A stretch of DNA of 64,000 nucleotides from Charina bottae (GCA_023362775.1 JALMGJ010000001.1:91782001-91846000); one strand, 5' to 3'. Shown: positions 1 through 13,106, numbered from the stretch's first letter. Translations and numbers: made by a program. The notes: generated by a model not told the origin, from the letters alone.

Positions 1-339
1 GATCTTTCTTGGAGAGAAGAGGTCCTAAAGTATCTACTGGTACCTGGATTTTTGAGACATTTCTCATGACAACAAGAATTTAATTAAATAGTAATTTAAT
101 AGTAAATTACTATTTAATTTACTATTAAATAGTTATAGTAATAGTAATTCCAGACAGTAAGCTCTAAATGGGATATTTTATTTGTACTTGTATAGAAGAG
201 CAACTTATACATGGTGCTGCCGCATCTCAGGCTGGAAATAGGGACCTAAAATATCTGAGAAATGTATATTAGCATACAGGGAATAACTAACATCCCTACA
301 TGCCAAGTGTCTTCACGTTGTCTCCGAATATTTTTCTAG
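1..339 (+). other. Intron upstream of ferlin exon A
   Basis: No gene is seen. Bases 79-140 are an AT-only palindromic patch built of TTTAATAGTAAATTAC-like units. The acceptor pyrimidine tract of exon A closes the interval. Confidence 0.6.
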
Positions 340-1479
<1,140 letters not shown>

Positions 1480-2010
1480 GGTTACTGGGATTTTATTTAT
1501 TTATTTATTTTCAAATTTTTCCAAATTTTGCCACTGCCCATCTCCCCCAAAAAGAGGGACTCTGGGCGGTTTACAACAATAAGCACATTAAAACAATAAA
1601 CATAAATAATATCTAAAATATCAATACAAAATTACCAAATAAAAATATAAAAGTAAAAATAAATATAAAATCCAAGTGGCCTTAGAAGATCTAATTCAGT
1701 GAGGAGAGCTCTAAGGTGCCAGCCACCCCCAAGATTAACTACCCCCCTTCCCGCCCCAGGCGAGATGGCAGAGCCAAGACTTTAGGTTCTTCCAGAAGGT
1801 CAGGAGTGCTGGGGCCTGTCTCACCTCTGGGGGCAGAATGTTCCAGAGGGTGGGGGCCACTGCAGAGAAGGCCCGCCTCCTGGACCCCGCCAAGTGAAAT
1901 TCTTTTACAGACGGGGTCCGTAACATGCCCTCTCTGCATGACCGGGTGGGACGGGTCGATGTCATGGGGATGAGACGGTCCCCCAGGTAACCTGGTTGAA
2001 TGGAGCACAT
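1480..2010 (-). mobile_element. L2/CR1-group LINE, 3' fragment
   Basis: On the minus strand the peptide contains RAFSAVAPTLWNILPPEVRQ followed by APALLTFWKNLK. This is the conserved C-terminal end of L2-group ORF2 proteins (xAFSxxAPxLWNxLPxEVRxAPxLxxFxxxLK). The 3' UTR carries the characteristic GCCCAGAGTCCC block and ends in a (TAAA)n tail, seen as TTTATTTA at 1490-1510 on the + strand. It is 5' truncated and decayed. Confidence 0.75.
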
Positions 2011-4835
2011 GGGTTGTGAGTTGTCCATCTGTAAATTAAAATAAATATGCACCATTTAGTACTTTGCAAAACCTTTTTTGAGAACTAGATTCAATCAATA
2101 TGTCCTGGGGTGACTCAAAACATTTTGCTCCCTGAGATGAAGGCTAAGCTGGTGCCCATCCCAGTACACAAGCTGATAGAGTGGCAGGCTAGTGGCAATT
2201 GGATCTTACTTTATGAGTGGCAGAGCGATAGATTTACAGTGCTCAAAGGACAGTAGACTAGCTTAGGGAGCATAGGGCAGCTGTGTGGCACACAAAGCAT
2301 TGTCTTCCAGCACCTCACTATCCATTTCCTATAACTCAGCACCTGCTGCCTAAGCAGCTACTTTATCCTGTCTGATGTAAGTACCAGCCCTGAAGAGTAC
2401 TACCTGAGTCTACATTGTAGGGGTGGGCAACCTTCTGGTAGCTGAAACACTCACTAAGGCTATCACTGGGTTTTTAAAACCTATCTGCAGCCTTTACTAG
2501 GCTTACACTACATTCTTCATGTTCTTCCTGTCTCAATATCAAAAATTGTGCCACTCATTTTCAGCAGATGTAACTGGAGGTAACTCCTAAGGCTGCAAAA
2601 GTAGAGCTGGGGGAACACTTGTGATCCTGGGGTCTTAGATGGCTTACTCCTGATCTGCAATAAACCTGTCAGAGTATAACAGAGGTCCTGCTGGATTTGG
2701 TTATAATGTTCCATTTAATACATTACTAAACTTTAGATGAACTGCCAGCCTGCTGCTTAGTCCAAACACAAGAAGAGAGTAATCTAGTCCTCCCTCCATG
2801 AACATGCCCTATATATCCTGGCAATAGGCATTGGCTAGGTAAAAATAAAAGAGGAATAACTTTAAAATTGAGAAAAGATCTTGGCAGATGTGGTTTTCCA
2901 TCTCTAGACTAGTGCAATGCTTAACTAGTTTATGCTTGACACCTGCCTTGCATCTACTTGGGAGATGGATAGAAAGATTAAAATCATATTGTTTACTGCA
3001 GTTATCATCACCTAGTCATCACTAGCAGATCTTCCCAAAAGGATGGTTAATAATTGGATGGAAAACCACAAGGAAAACCCAGCAGTATAGGCTAGAGTGG
3101 GAAGTTGTAAACATTTCACAGAAGAAGTCAGTGGCAAAGCACTTCCATATGCTGCCATGAAAACTCATCACCTTGAGTCAAACTTATATTTTGGGAGTCT
3201 TTACATCTCTGCACTGGATGTCTACATCCATTTGAGGACCAGCTTTAGAATGTGTTAGAAGACAAGAGATCCTCATGACAACCCCATTGGGTTGTGACAT
3301 CTGATGGTTTCCATAGTACAGTGTTATTGTACATCATTTGTAGTACAATGTGTAGTATATTCTGCAGTCAGGATTATGGTATAACTTCAGGTATGGAGGT
3401 CAAAACAGAGGGACAGATGGTGCACCTCTAATGCCTGGAGCAGCTATGGTGGATGGTTACCATACACCTATCCATCTAAGTTAATGAATCTGTAGTAGAG
3501 GCTATACTGGGGTTCATGCAGGAATCTGTTCTAGCCCTATGTGAAGATGCTGGGAATTAAAACATCACTTTCTTGCTCTTTTTCTTGCTGGATTATACTG
3601 TTTTAAAACCTGTATACTAGAGTAAATGGACTTCACCATGCATAGATAAGAGCAGTAACTGGATGCTTCTGCTGCTCATCGTTCTTTATTAGAAATGTTC
3701 ACAAATCTAGTGTATGCGTTTGTGGAAGTGACATAAAAATCAAAGTATATTACATAAAGTCATGTTTTAAAACGCATGTTAGGGCTAAATGGCATTTAAA
3801 TATACCAAATATAGAAAACTGCCTTTTGAAAAATGCATATTGGGATTTGAGTAGAAAAGAATTTGTACTGGAGTTATAGAAATGTCTGCAAATTGTTGAA
3901 AAAAATATCTAAAACCCATATGATAGCAACTTTTTAAAAACAAAATGATTATTTAAAAAAACATATTAAATAAATGTGGTAGTGTCAGGCCCAGCCCAAG
4001 AACGATGAAGAATCAATCTGGTCAAACTTCAGTTCTCTAGGGCAGGGTTATTCTGAACCTCTTAGTTTTCCCACAATCACTTCCTGGACTGTGTTTCCTC
4101 TTATCTTGTCCTCCTCCTTGGAATGTGCTCCCTGAGAACCAGCCGCATTACTGAAATCCACAGGTAGTGATGTTGACCAGTTTCCTACAGATGTGAACAA
4201 GATCCCTAGTAGCACCTGCTAGTGCAACATGCAGGAGATTTGGTTAGAGCAGTGTAGTTTCTATAAGGTTATCTGTATAACCTTGGAACAATAATATTCC
4301 ACCAACAGCAGTAGACATTTTAACCTGAATTACACTGTTAATGCAATTCTGCTGTAACCCTATTGGAAACTCCATGGGTAATGTACCAGGGTATCTCATC
4401 AATTATGTGCATAACATTTCAGTTGGGTCTTTATCTGGGTAGTTCCAGGTCTAATTCAGACTTATTTCTTGGTTTAAATTTAGTTAAATTAAATTCAAGT
4501 GGTTCCTGGAAAATGAAGCTAAACTGCTACGAACCTTTAAGGACTCTGACAAGGGTATTTGAAGCCTCAAACTACAATAAAAAGCACACATTATTAAACT
4601 TGGTTGAATACAGGCCTGCACAGCAGGGATTATGCTGACATGAAGAGTCTGTTGCTTTAATGGGTCCATGCAAGGCAGTGACATGGTATAAAAAGTATCT
4701 CCCTGCTCCCAAAGTTAATTTAAAACATGAAAGACTTGAAAACTTCTGGGAGTGGTAACTCCTGATCTGAAGCTTCTTTTCTTTTAATCCTGGAGTTAAG
4801 AACTGATATTTCAAAGGCACTATGGACTTTGAAGA
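2011..4835. other. Intron 1, unassigned sequence
   Basis: No exon, RNA gene or repeat family is recognised. Short hairpin-forming runs built on TTGTAC/GTACAA occur near 3315-3360. Confidence 0.4.
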
Positions 4836-5065
4836 TGCATGAGTACAGGGCGAAAGGGAGAAACGAGCTAAAAGGAAGGCACGTCAAGCAAACCCTCATC
4901 ATGACCGTCTCCCACCCGGAAACCTATGCCCTCATTGTGGGAGGTTGTGCGGATCCAGAATTGGCCTTTACAGCCACTTATGGATCCACTGTTAAGATTC
5001 TACCCTCGGAAGACAATCTTACTCGGCTACGAGTGATCGCCAATGATGAATGATGAATGATACAC
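4836..5065 (+). mobile_element. LINE 3' terminus encoding a C-terminal C2H2 finger
   Basis: In the frame of position 4927 the + strand reads PPGNLCPHCGRLCGSRIGLY followed by SHLWIHC and a TAA stop at 4993-4995. The finger is C-x2-C-x12-H-x3-H, preceded by a basic region (REKRAKRKARQ). Finger modules like this, ending an ORF at its stop codon, are known at the C-termini of some vertebrate non-LTR retrotransposon proteins. A short 3' UTR follows and ends in (ATGA)n, the kind of simple-repeat tail made by target-primed reverse transcription. The longer open frame here is a different frame and a shadow. The LINE clade was not determined. Confidence 0.6.
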
Positions 5066-5704
5066 TTTGCTTGCTTTTAAGTGTTTGATTCAATCTTTGT
5101 AGATCTCCAAGTTTGGTATATAAGCAGCTGGCCTGTATTTCATCTGTGTATTGATTATTTAACCCAGTGGCAGTGGTCTTCCAGGTAGAAATAGTGTTTT
5201 CCACATCTACTACTACCTGATTCTTTTAACCTGTGGTGTGGTGGGTTGAACCCTGAGACCTTCTGCATGTGTGCAGAGCATGAACTCTATCAATGGACTA
5301 CAGTCCTTCCAATAAAATGAGTGGTGTGATTATTTCAAGCAGCATGGCCAGGCAGAGGATCACAACCTAACAGTTCCAAGCCAGACACTCAGTGGTCTTA
5401 CTTGGTATAAGACAGCATCTGCCATTACAGTTATTTTATAATTGCCAATTAAAATCATAGTAGTGATATAAAAGAACAACAGATAAAATATTTCCATTAT
5501 CAATAGAGATTTTAAAAAAGCAATGTGTACGTAATTCAAAGTGCTTTTTGGTTTATTATTTTTTCACTGATCTTCTTGTACTTATAAGCTGTTGTACTGA
5601 CTGTAATAAGGATGGGTCTACTCCTCAGGTTACTGTGACAATTTACATACGTGAGAAGGTTTTGGCATATGTTTGTTTTAACATTTTGGATTTTTATGGG
5701 AAGG

Positions 5705-5705
5705 A

Positions 5706-5756
<51 letters not shown>

Positions 5757-5757
5757 C
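5705..5757. repeat. (AGGC)n microsatellite
   Basis: About thirteen uninterrupted tetranucleotide units. It creates spurious open frames of poly-(GRQA) on the + strand and poly-(CLPA) on the - strand. Confidence 0.95.
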
Positions 5758-8393
5758 CGGCCAGGGTATTGTAGTCATAGAAGAGGGCAGAGGACTCGTA
5801 TTCTCAGTTCTCTTCTAGCTTCCAGAAATCCATCAGGCATTGTTTCCATACCCTTAAGCAGTTGCTGATACCTCATCTGTTAAAAAATCACTAAATTGTG
5901 TTTGGCAATCTCAAACAAAGAAAGAAAGACATCTTGGCTTGTGGGTAGCTAAAGTGGAGGCTATGTGTATGATGGCGTGCTGTGGCTGTTGCTTTAAAAA
6001 ACAAACTTCAGTTTGTTGACACCTCTCGGTTCCACTACAACAATTTTTGTCTCCTGGTCTGGTTGGAACTTGCTCTTATCTACTGCAATCCATTTGCAGC
6101 ATACTAAGGTGCACAGTGCTTGACTGTGTCTAAGTTTATTTTTTTTAAAGCTTAATGTTGAATTCAGAAGATTCCCTGCTTTCTAATCTTAGGGTAAATC
6201 TTGGAAATAAACAGGCTCACAAAGTGTGTACTGATGAACAGACAAATGCTAGATGAGAACATTATGCAGATGGGTCAGAATTGTTGATTAGAAACTTCTC
6301 TTCAAAGGCCAAGTGCCCTTCAAAGCCAATTTACAGTTCAAACCCATGCTTCAGCGATGTATGTCAGTCCAGAAATAAAGTCCCATGTGCCTCCAGCTGT
6401 GAACCCAGCGGGATAAATTATTCTAGAAATACTAGATACTAATTTTACCATACATAAAATTTATGTAATATTTTATTTTCTAATACAGTGTGGGTACCAC
6501 CTTTGAACTGCAAAAATCCAGCCAACCAACTAGATTACAGGAAAGCATTAGAATTGTCGGCATCTGTTTGCTTCAACCTGGTGATTGTCCTAATTTTTGC
6601 AGCCCATGTCTTGTAGCTTTAATTACCAGAATTAGAATCCTTCAACACACTCCCTAGTAGAGTAGCCTTGTAAATCTGTTGAAGTACAAGAAGTATTTTG
6701 GTATATGGGAACTCAGTGTGTAAGAAATGGATAGAAGAGAGAGCCAAATATTACATAGACTGTATGAGTGTGTTTGCAGGGTGATGGTAGTAAAGAGAGA
6801 TATGCAAGAATTTCCAAAATCTACTATACCCTCAACCCTCCCACTTCCAGTGAGTAGATAAGGCCAAGAAATATTGATTCAAAGTCACACCGTGGCTGCA
6901 TTTATACAACATGCTCCATTACATCAATTAAAGGTCTAGTGGCTATATTCGCATAATATACTAAATTTGGCTAGTTTCAAACTTGATCAGGGTTTGTTTG
7001 TTTTTCCCATTAGTGCATTGTGTAAAACCCATCTCATTGGTTAGTTTATGATTCAACATACTCTACAAACTGAGAAAATGGTTTAATTTAGTAACCCAGT
7101 TTAGTGTGTTATGCAAACCCAACCTGTAACTTTCATGGCTGGGTTGGCAAGTGAACTTGGCTGTTCTCAGGTGTAGTTCAACACTCTAGGTTATTCTTTT
7201 AAAGCCACAAGAGCATTGAAAACTGTATTTCCATTGACACGAATGATAAGAAACAAAATTAGGTATTCCTCCAAATGTTGTTTAGGAGCAGATGTCTTGC
7301 TCCGCAATGGTTATGCACTTTTTATTGGGGTTTATAAGTTATTAATTTTCTCCTGAGGAAAGAATCTGGCTGATAAAGCCAAACTGAGATATGAGAAATT
7401 ACTTTTTCACATAAAGATGCAAGAAGCATACTCCATTTCATCCAGTGTCTTTTGCATCAGAGCATGGAAGGGTGTATCATGCTGAAGCTTGATAGGGGGC
7501 TATCTGCTTACCAGAAGGAGCCAGAGATAAAGGAATGACACTCAATGCTGACTTTGGTCTGAATTATTGATGCAGCCCCCTCTGACGTTTCATTGTACAA
7601 GCTTTGTGATGGAGCCTTTATGTTCCTTCCCTGGACACTGAGCAGCTTATGGCTAATTAGCGAGCAATTTGATCACATTTTACTCTAGCCAGGTACTGGG
7701 CCTAAGAGGGCAAAACTTTCCTAAACCTTTGACCAGCAGGCATAGCCAGGTTTGCCTGTCTCAAGGAAGATAGGGAAAATGACATCGTTGCATAATTTTG
7801 CTTTTTTTCCCCATGAACACTCTTGGCTGCTGAGAAAAGGAGAGACATGCCAAGGAAACAGTACTTGTACCTTGTGTTCTGGCACTTTCCTGTACTGAAG
7901 AAAATAATTTGCCAAGTATGATTTCATGTACGATAAAAGTCAGTTTTATCATACCTCAATATCTATATTCATTGATTAATATACAGTATATTAATATTTC
8001 TAATACAATAACAAGGCAGTATAAACTGAATGGAGGCTGAGTGGGAATATCTGCTGGAGGCAGAAGACCGAGTAAGAACGATGTCATAAAGTTGCAGAGA
8101 AAAGAACGTGTGGGATCAGCTGAAAAACTGTAAATCAGAACCGACGTCAATGCTCTAGGCTGCTAAGGAGATAACAGAAACATTGAGAGATCCAGTAAAA
8201 TGGTTTGTTGCTTGTCAGCTAGAGAATGTACTGAAACTTACAAAAGAGTTTTGACAGAAGCAACAGTAGGACAAGTTCTAGGGAGAGAAGCTGAACAATA
8301 CCAGGAGAGATCTTTCAGGCTGCAGGTACATTATCCAAGCTCTGATGTCCATTCTCTGAGATGATTCTTCTATATGAGCAGCCATGCACAAGT
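5758..8393. other. Intron 1, unassigned sequence
   Basis: No coding or repeat family is recognised with confidence. A weak match to the dispersed TTCACACAACATGC-like family (see 41063) occurs around 6900-7150. Confidence 0.35.
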
Positions 8394-8401
8394 ATCTAGA
8401 G

Positions 8402-8510
8402 CAGTGTTTCTCAACCTTGACAGCTTGAAGATGGGTGGACTTCAACTCCCAGAATTCCCCAGCCAGTTGAAATCCACCCATCTTAAAGTTGCCAAGGTTG
8501 AGAAAGACTG
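8402..8510 (+). mobile_element. hAT-type MITE (CAGTGTTTCTCAACC family), complete
   Basis: The element is a 109-bp palindrome. It starts CAGTGTTTCTCAACCTTG and ends with its inverted form GTTGAGAAAGACTG. The flanks are ATCTAGAG on the left and CTCTAGTA on the right, a degraded 8-bp target duplication of the NTCTAGAN type used by some hAT transposons. No coding capacity. Confidence 0.75.
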
Positions 8511-8809
8511 CTCTAGTAGATTGCCAATAGCTTCATGCCTCAGACTGCTGCTGTGTAAATTTCTGATAGAAGCTTGCAAAATATTGTGGCTTTTCAGCAT
8601 ATGGTACTTTAGGAAAGAAAACTCTGTTTTGAAATCCATGCACTTTTAATGTCAGCATTAATATTTGTCGAATTCCTAACTGACAAAAAGACCTTCTCCA
8701 ACCTCAGCTTTGTATCCTGGGTCAACTGCTTATAAGTTCTGTTCTGCAAACAATTTAATTTGAAAAAGAAAACAGCCTATTGTCACTGTCATAGGGTAAT
8801 TGTGTTGAC

Positions 8810-8876
8810 CAGTGTTTCTCAACCTTGGCAACTTGAAGATGTGTGGACTTCAATTCCCAGAATTCCCTAGCTAGGA
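8810..8876 (+). mobile_element. hAT-type MITE (CAGTGTTTCTCAACC family), left half only
   Basis: It begins CAGTGTTTCTCAACCTTGGC and runs through ACTTCAATTCCCAGAATTCC, then diverges where the palindromic second half should start. Confidence 0.7.
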
Positions 8877-8917
8877 AAGGGCACTGAGAAACAATAAACT
8901 TCCATATCAAGTGTAAT

Positions 8918-8996
8918 TTGTTGTTTATTTGTTCAGTCACTTCCGACTCTTCGTGACTTCATGGACCAGCCCACGCCAGAGCTTCCTGTCAGCCTA
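8918..8996 (-). mobile_element. RTE/BovB-type LINE 3' terminus
   Basis: The sequence TTGTTGTTTATTTGTTCAGT, then CACTTCCGACTCTTCGTGAC, is the reverse complement of the BovB 3' end. It is severely 5' truncated. It matches the fragment at 57416. Confidence 0.7.
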
Positions 8997-9609
8997 CAGA
9001 GTGACAATCTACTTTTTGGTTCCAATTCCAACTGATTGAAGAAAAACAATGATGAGACAGTATGCAGGACTGTAGTGTGAAAGTAAATGTTGTTTGTGGA
9101 GGAGGGAAATGATTGCATACTAAGCATCTAAACAGCAGCAAGAGCAGGCTGGAAGTCTGGGTCTCATTTTTCCTGAAGGCACAAAGACACTGGCTTTCTT
9201 TTCTCTTGAATGCAGCTATGCAACATTGAAAAAGCTCAGTGCATTGTCCCTGAAACAATTCCCTGTTGCTATTAAAACCTCAGTAAAAGAGATCTTGTTT
9301 ATGGAAGCACCTGCCTTAATGCCTTTGAAGAACTGCAGGGTTTCTGGTTAATACTGCTTTGTTGGAAGCCAGTTAATGTAAAAATCACATGTCAAATAGG
9401 TGAGGCAATTGAAAGACGTACAGGCAAGTGTTCTTGGGCTGGTGGATTCCTGCAATCTGTTTTAGATGGGGCTGCTTTTAAAAATCTCCAGGAAAGTTTA
9501 AATGGTAGAAAAGTCTGAAATATTGCTGACTGAAGAATGCAAATGGATTACAGCAGTACTTTGACCACCTTCACTTGCTGTAGGCTCAATTGGAAGTGCT
9601 GGTTTTATT
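8997..9609. other. Intron 1, unassigned sequence
   Basis: No gene or recognised repeat. Confidence 0.35.
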
Positions 9610-9617
9610 CTCTACAG

Positions 9618-9888
9618 CAGGGCTTTCCAAAGTTTTCCTGCAGCGACACACCAACTGCCGTTGGTGTGTCGCCGCGGGAAAACCTGGAAGTGCCGCTGTT
9701 GCGGCAGCGCACAAAAATCTGGAAGCGCTGCTGCCGCTTTTGAGTTTTTGCACGCCGCCGTTGGTGTGTCGCCGCGGGAAAACCCGGAAGCGCTGATGAT
9801 AATCGGCGCTTCCGGGTTGTGTGGTGACACACCAGACTGTGTGTGGCGACATACTTTTGTGTCACGACACACAGTTTGGAAAGCTCTG
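9618..9888 (+). mobile_element. hAT-type MITE (CAGGGCTTTCCAAA family) with perfect 8-bp duplication
   Basis: Terminal inverted repeats are CAGGGCTTTCCAAAG and GTTTGGAAAGCTCTG. An exact 8-bp target duplication CTCTACAG lies at 9610-9617 and 9889-9896. The interior is very GC/CpG-rich for this window and repeats GTTGGTGTGTCGCCGCGGGA twice. Open frames inside are spurious. Confidence 0.85.
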
Positions 9889-9896
9889 CTCTACAG

Positions 9897-10667
9897 CTTC
9901 AGCTGGGCCTACTGTTAAATAAAGCAGCTGCATTGAGAGCAGACAGGTATACAGCGTGAATAGGAGTCACGTGCCCACCTACTGCTTTCCCAGCCCTCAC
10001 CCAGAGTGACAGCCTCATTGGTTCTTAAAGCATGTGCCTTGTAAGGGAATGTGGGAATGACCTTGGGAGACAGGTGGAAGAGCTGCAGACTGACAGCGGT
10101 CAGACAAATGGCAGCTGAGTCCACAGAAGGAATGTGGGCATGGCAAACGTCTCAGAAGAGACCCTCCCTAGCTTCTTGGACTGTAAAGGCAATGGGGAGG
10201 GGGGAGATATGTACTTTGAGACTGGCAAGCTTCTGTTAATGTAACCTTACAATAAAGTCAGAGCTAGTATTTCTGGGTGCGCTTCTTATCTGGACTATCT
10301 CGCAAGGCTGACACAGCAGGTTTGCCACCCCACAGGTACTTTAAGGAATGTGGCGATGTGATTGTAGCTTGAAGCAGGAGAAGGATCTGTGTCTTCTTCC
10401 CCGTGTACCCATTTGACAATGGTGCTGTCTTGCAGCCTGAAGGCAGTGGTTAGCCAGCTGCTCTAAATGAGTGAGGCAGGGATGCAAGAGGGAGTGAATA
10501 AGTGGGAAAGAGAAGTGGGGTTGGGAATGCCCAGATCTTCCTCCCATTTGAAATTGGGGTCCTTAGAATGATATAAGTTGGAATTGATAGTACAGCAGGT
10601 CTTCTCCCTGTAGTAGGTGATCAACATTGTGACTGTTTTTCCTTTAGGTATTGGTAGATAAGAAGGT
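9897..10667. other. Intron 1, unassigned sequence
   Basis: No gene or recognised repeat. Confidence 0.35.
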
Positions 10668-10870
10668 TTATTTATTTATTTAATTTTATTCTTTCAATTC
10701 CTATTACTGCTCCATCTCCCCCGAAGGGGACTCTGGGCGGTTTTCCTATTATTATTAGTTTGGGGGTGTTATTTTTTATTTTTGTATTACTTGTGAGCCA
10801 CGTAGAGCCTCTTTGGAACTGAACTGTATATAAATTGCAGTAATTCTTTTAAAAATAAAATAAATAATTT
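10668..10870. mobile_element. Two L2-group LINE 3' tails in opposite orientation
   Basis: Bases 10668-10748 are a minus-oriented tail with (TTTA)n and CTCTGGGCGG. Bases 10766-10870 look like a plus-oriented tail with GAGCCACGTAGAGCC and an A-rich (AAATA)n end. Confidence 0.5.
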
Positions 10871-11057
10871 AGGCCACTGAGTCTACTGCTTTGTACAGAA
10901 ATCCAGATTAGAGCATCCCCAAGTGACAGCTGTTGAGCACTGCTTGAATACCTCTGAAGAAGGAGATAACAGACCCACTCTGTTTCTGGGTCATGATCAA
11001 ACTGTTCTTACTGTGAGAATGTTTTTCCTGCCATTTGTTAGGAAAATCTTAAATTGA

Positions 11058-11860
11058 TTTTATTTATTTATTTATTATTTATTATTCAAATTTATTCCCC
11101 GCCCATCTCCCATGCAAGGGACTCTGGGCGGGTTACAATAAATAAAGGACAAAAAAGGCAGGGACCTAACACAAGCAGAAGAGATTAAGAAGATTTTCCA
11201 TGTCCTGCGCTTGGAACGAGAGAAAACATGCCTCGTTCATTTATTTAACAGTTTTTATAAACCACCCTAATCTCACTGACTCTGAGCAGCATATGCAAGC
11301 AAACCAAGACAGTATATCTCAACAATAAAATAATCCAGTAATAACCAATTGCATAATAATAATAACAACAACAATTACCATGTGAGCCTCTCGTCATCTT
11401 AGAACCCAAAGGCTAACTGGAACAAGACAGTTTTTAGGGCCTTCAGGAACAAAAGGAGGCTATAGACCAGTGTTTGAGCCAGCATGCTGGCTGGGGAACT
11501 CTGGGAGTTTAAGTCCACATATCTTAAAGTTGCCAAGGCTGAGAAACACTGCTCTAGACAGTTGTACCTCCAGGGGAAAATATATTCCATAAGGTGAGGG
11601 CTCTTACAGAAAAATCCTTTCTCTCAGGCCTTGATTTCTCACAAGGCTGGTATCCATAGCAGCGTTCTTACATCAGTGTTCAGATTGGACCAGCAGAAGC
11701 ATACTTGCTAAAGGTATTCCTAATATATATCCTGGTGCCCTGCCATAGTGGGCTTTCATTACCAGCACTCTGAATTGGGCCTGGAATTTGACTGGCAACC
11801 AACACGGCAACCTCAAAACAGGGATTATTCTGCAGCTATGGATTTCCTTGAGAAGCTTCT
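11058..11860 (-). mobile_element. L2-group LINE 3' part, interrupted by a hAT MITE
   Basis: The (TTTA)n tail and GACTCTGGGCGGGTTACAAT at the left mark the 3' end. At the right end the minus strand encodes RLPCWLPVKFQAQFRVLVMK with GRAPGYILGI, the L2 ORF2 motif LHWLPVxFRxQFKVLVLTxKALxGxxPxYL. A hAT MITE sits inside at 11468-11551. Confidence 0.65.
11468..11551 (-). mobile_element. hAT-type MITE (CAGTGTTTCTCAACC family), internally deleted
   Basis: An 84-bp element with CAGTGTTTGAG at the left and GCTGAGAAACACTG at the right. The flanks CTATAGAC (11460-11467) and CTCTAGAC (11552-11559) are an 8-bp duplication with one mismatch. Confidence 0.75.
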
Positions 11861-11992
11861 GCATGTTGTACTACTTCCAAGTTTTCTTCAAACAAAGCCC
11901 ACATAGGACATATTACAGTAGTTACAAAGTGACCAGGGAATGCACTCCTGTCACCAGAGTATCAGGGTATTTGAAGAGTGCTATCCTAACCC

Positions 11993-12332
11993 TAAGGAGC
12001 GTGGTGGCTCAGCGGGTAAGACGCCAGGCTTGTTGATCGGAAGATCGCAAGTTCGGAGGTTCGAATCCCTAGTCCTGCGTGCGGAGTGAGCTCCCGCACT
12101 AGCTCCAGCTCTTGCCAACCTAGCAATTCGAAAGCATGCAAATGCAAGTAGATGAATAGGTACCACTTTGGTGGGTAGGTAACAGCGTTCTGCGCGTGTC
12201 ATGCGGCCACATGACCGTGGAAGCGTCTTCGGACAACGCTGGCTCTTTGGCTAACAAACGGAGATGAGCACCGGCCCCTAGAGTCGGACACGACTGCACA
12301 AATGTGCGGGGGGTACCTTTACCTTTACCTTT
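11993..12332 (+). mobile_element. Sauria-type tRNA-derived SINE, full length
   Basis: The tRNA-like head contains an A-box-like GTGGCTCAGCGGGTAAGACG and a B-box GGTTCGAATCC. The body is followed by AGAGTCGGACACGACT, a BovB-like 3' domain, and a (CTTTAC)n-type tail. An 11-bp target duplication TATCCTAACCC lies at 11982-11992 and 12333-12343. Mobilisation by BovB LINEs is established for this SINE family. Confidence 0.85.
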
Positions 12333-12467
12333 TATCCTAACCCACTTAGATATCTAAACATACCCACCTCCTTTAATTGTTATTCATAATGCTTAGTTGC
12401 TAGTCCTCTGTGTTAGGATACACTACAAGGTTGTGGTGAAGTAGTCCCTGAACTATTCCGGCCACTA

Positions 12468-12803
12468 ATAAAGGTAAAGGTACCCCCCGCACATTTGTGC
12501 AGTCGTGTCCGACTCTAGGGGCCGGTGCTCATCTCCGTTTGTTAGCCAAAGAGCCAGCGTTGTCCGAAGACGCTTCCACGGTCATGTGGCCGCATGACAC
12601 GCGCGGAACGCTGTTACCTACCCACCGAAGTGGTACCTATTAATCTACTTGCATTTGCATGCTTTCGAATTGCTAGGTTGGCAAGAGCTGGGGCGAGTGC
12701 GGGAGCTCACTCCGCACGCAGGGCTAGGGATTCGAACCTCCGAACTTGCAATCTTCCGATCAACAAGCCTGGCGTCTTACCCGCTGAGCCACCACGCCCC
12801 ATC
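12468..12803 (-). mobile_element. Sauria-type tRNA-derived SINE, full length, inverted relative to the copy at 11993
   Basis: Same family as the previous element, in reverse. The (GGTAAA)n tail is at the left and the tRNA-like head at the right (GGATTCGAACC, then CTGAGCCACCACGCC). A 13-bp target duplication ATTCCGGCCACTA lies at 12455-12467 and 12804-12816, proving an independent insertion. Confidence 0.87.
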
Positions 12804-12854
12804 ATTCCGGCCACTAGGTGGCACTATATGCCCTATATTTATTTTCAACTGCTC

Positions 12855-12975
12855 CATAAAAGAGTTCACTCTGCCTGATTCTGATCATCCTGGTTGCCCT
12901 TCTCTGAACTTGCTCCCATTTCTCTGAATTCTTTTAAGTGTGGTGCCAAGAAATGGGCATGGTGTCTGAGGTTTT
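12855..12975 (-). mobile_element. CR1-type LINE fragment
   Basis: The sequence TGATCATCCTGGTTGCCCTT, then CTCTGAACTTGCTCC, is the reverse complement of the CR1 ORF2 region that reads AGGGCAACCAGGATGATC. Short and decayed. Confidence 0.55.
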
Positions 12976-13058
12976 CCTGCTTCAGATGGTGAGTCTTTTG
13001 AGCTGGTGGATGTAATCTATATGAGTCTGGAGGACATTATCTGGAGCCATTCTATGAA

Positions 13059-13059
13059 T

Positions 13060-13106
<47 letters not shown>

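Noticed and set aside
5695..5760. CRISPR-like regular repeat array
   Set aside because: It is a pure tetranucleotide microsatellite without spacers, and the organism is a vertebrate.
11982..11997. CCTAACCCTAA as telomeric repeat
   Set aside because: It is simply the SINE target duplication (TATCCTAACCC) joined to the element start.
12001..12075. tRNA gene at the start of the SINE
   Set aside because: A- and B-boxes are present, but no cloverleaf end is followed by a terminator, and the sequence continues into a SINE body with target duplications.
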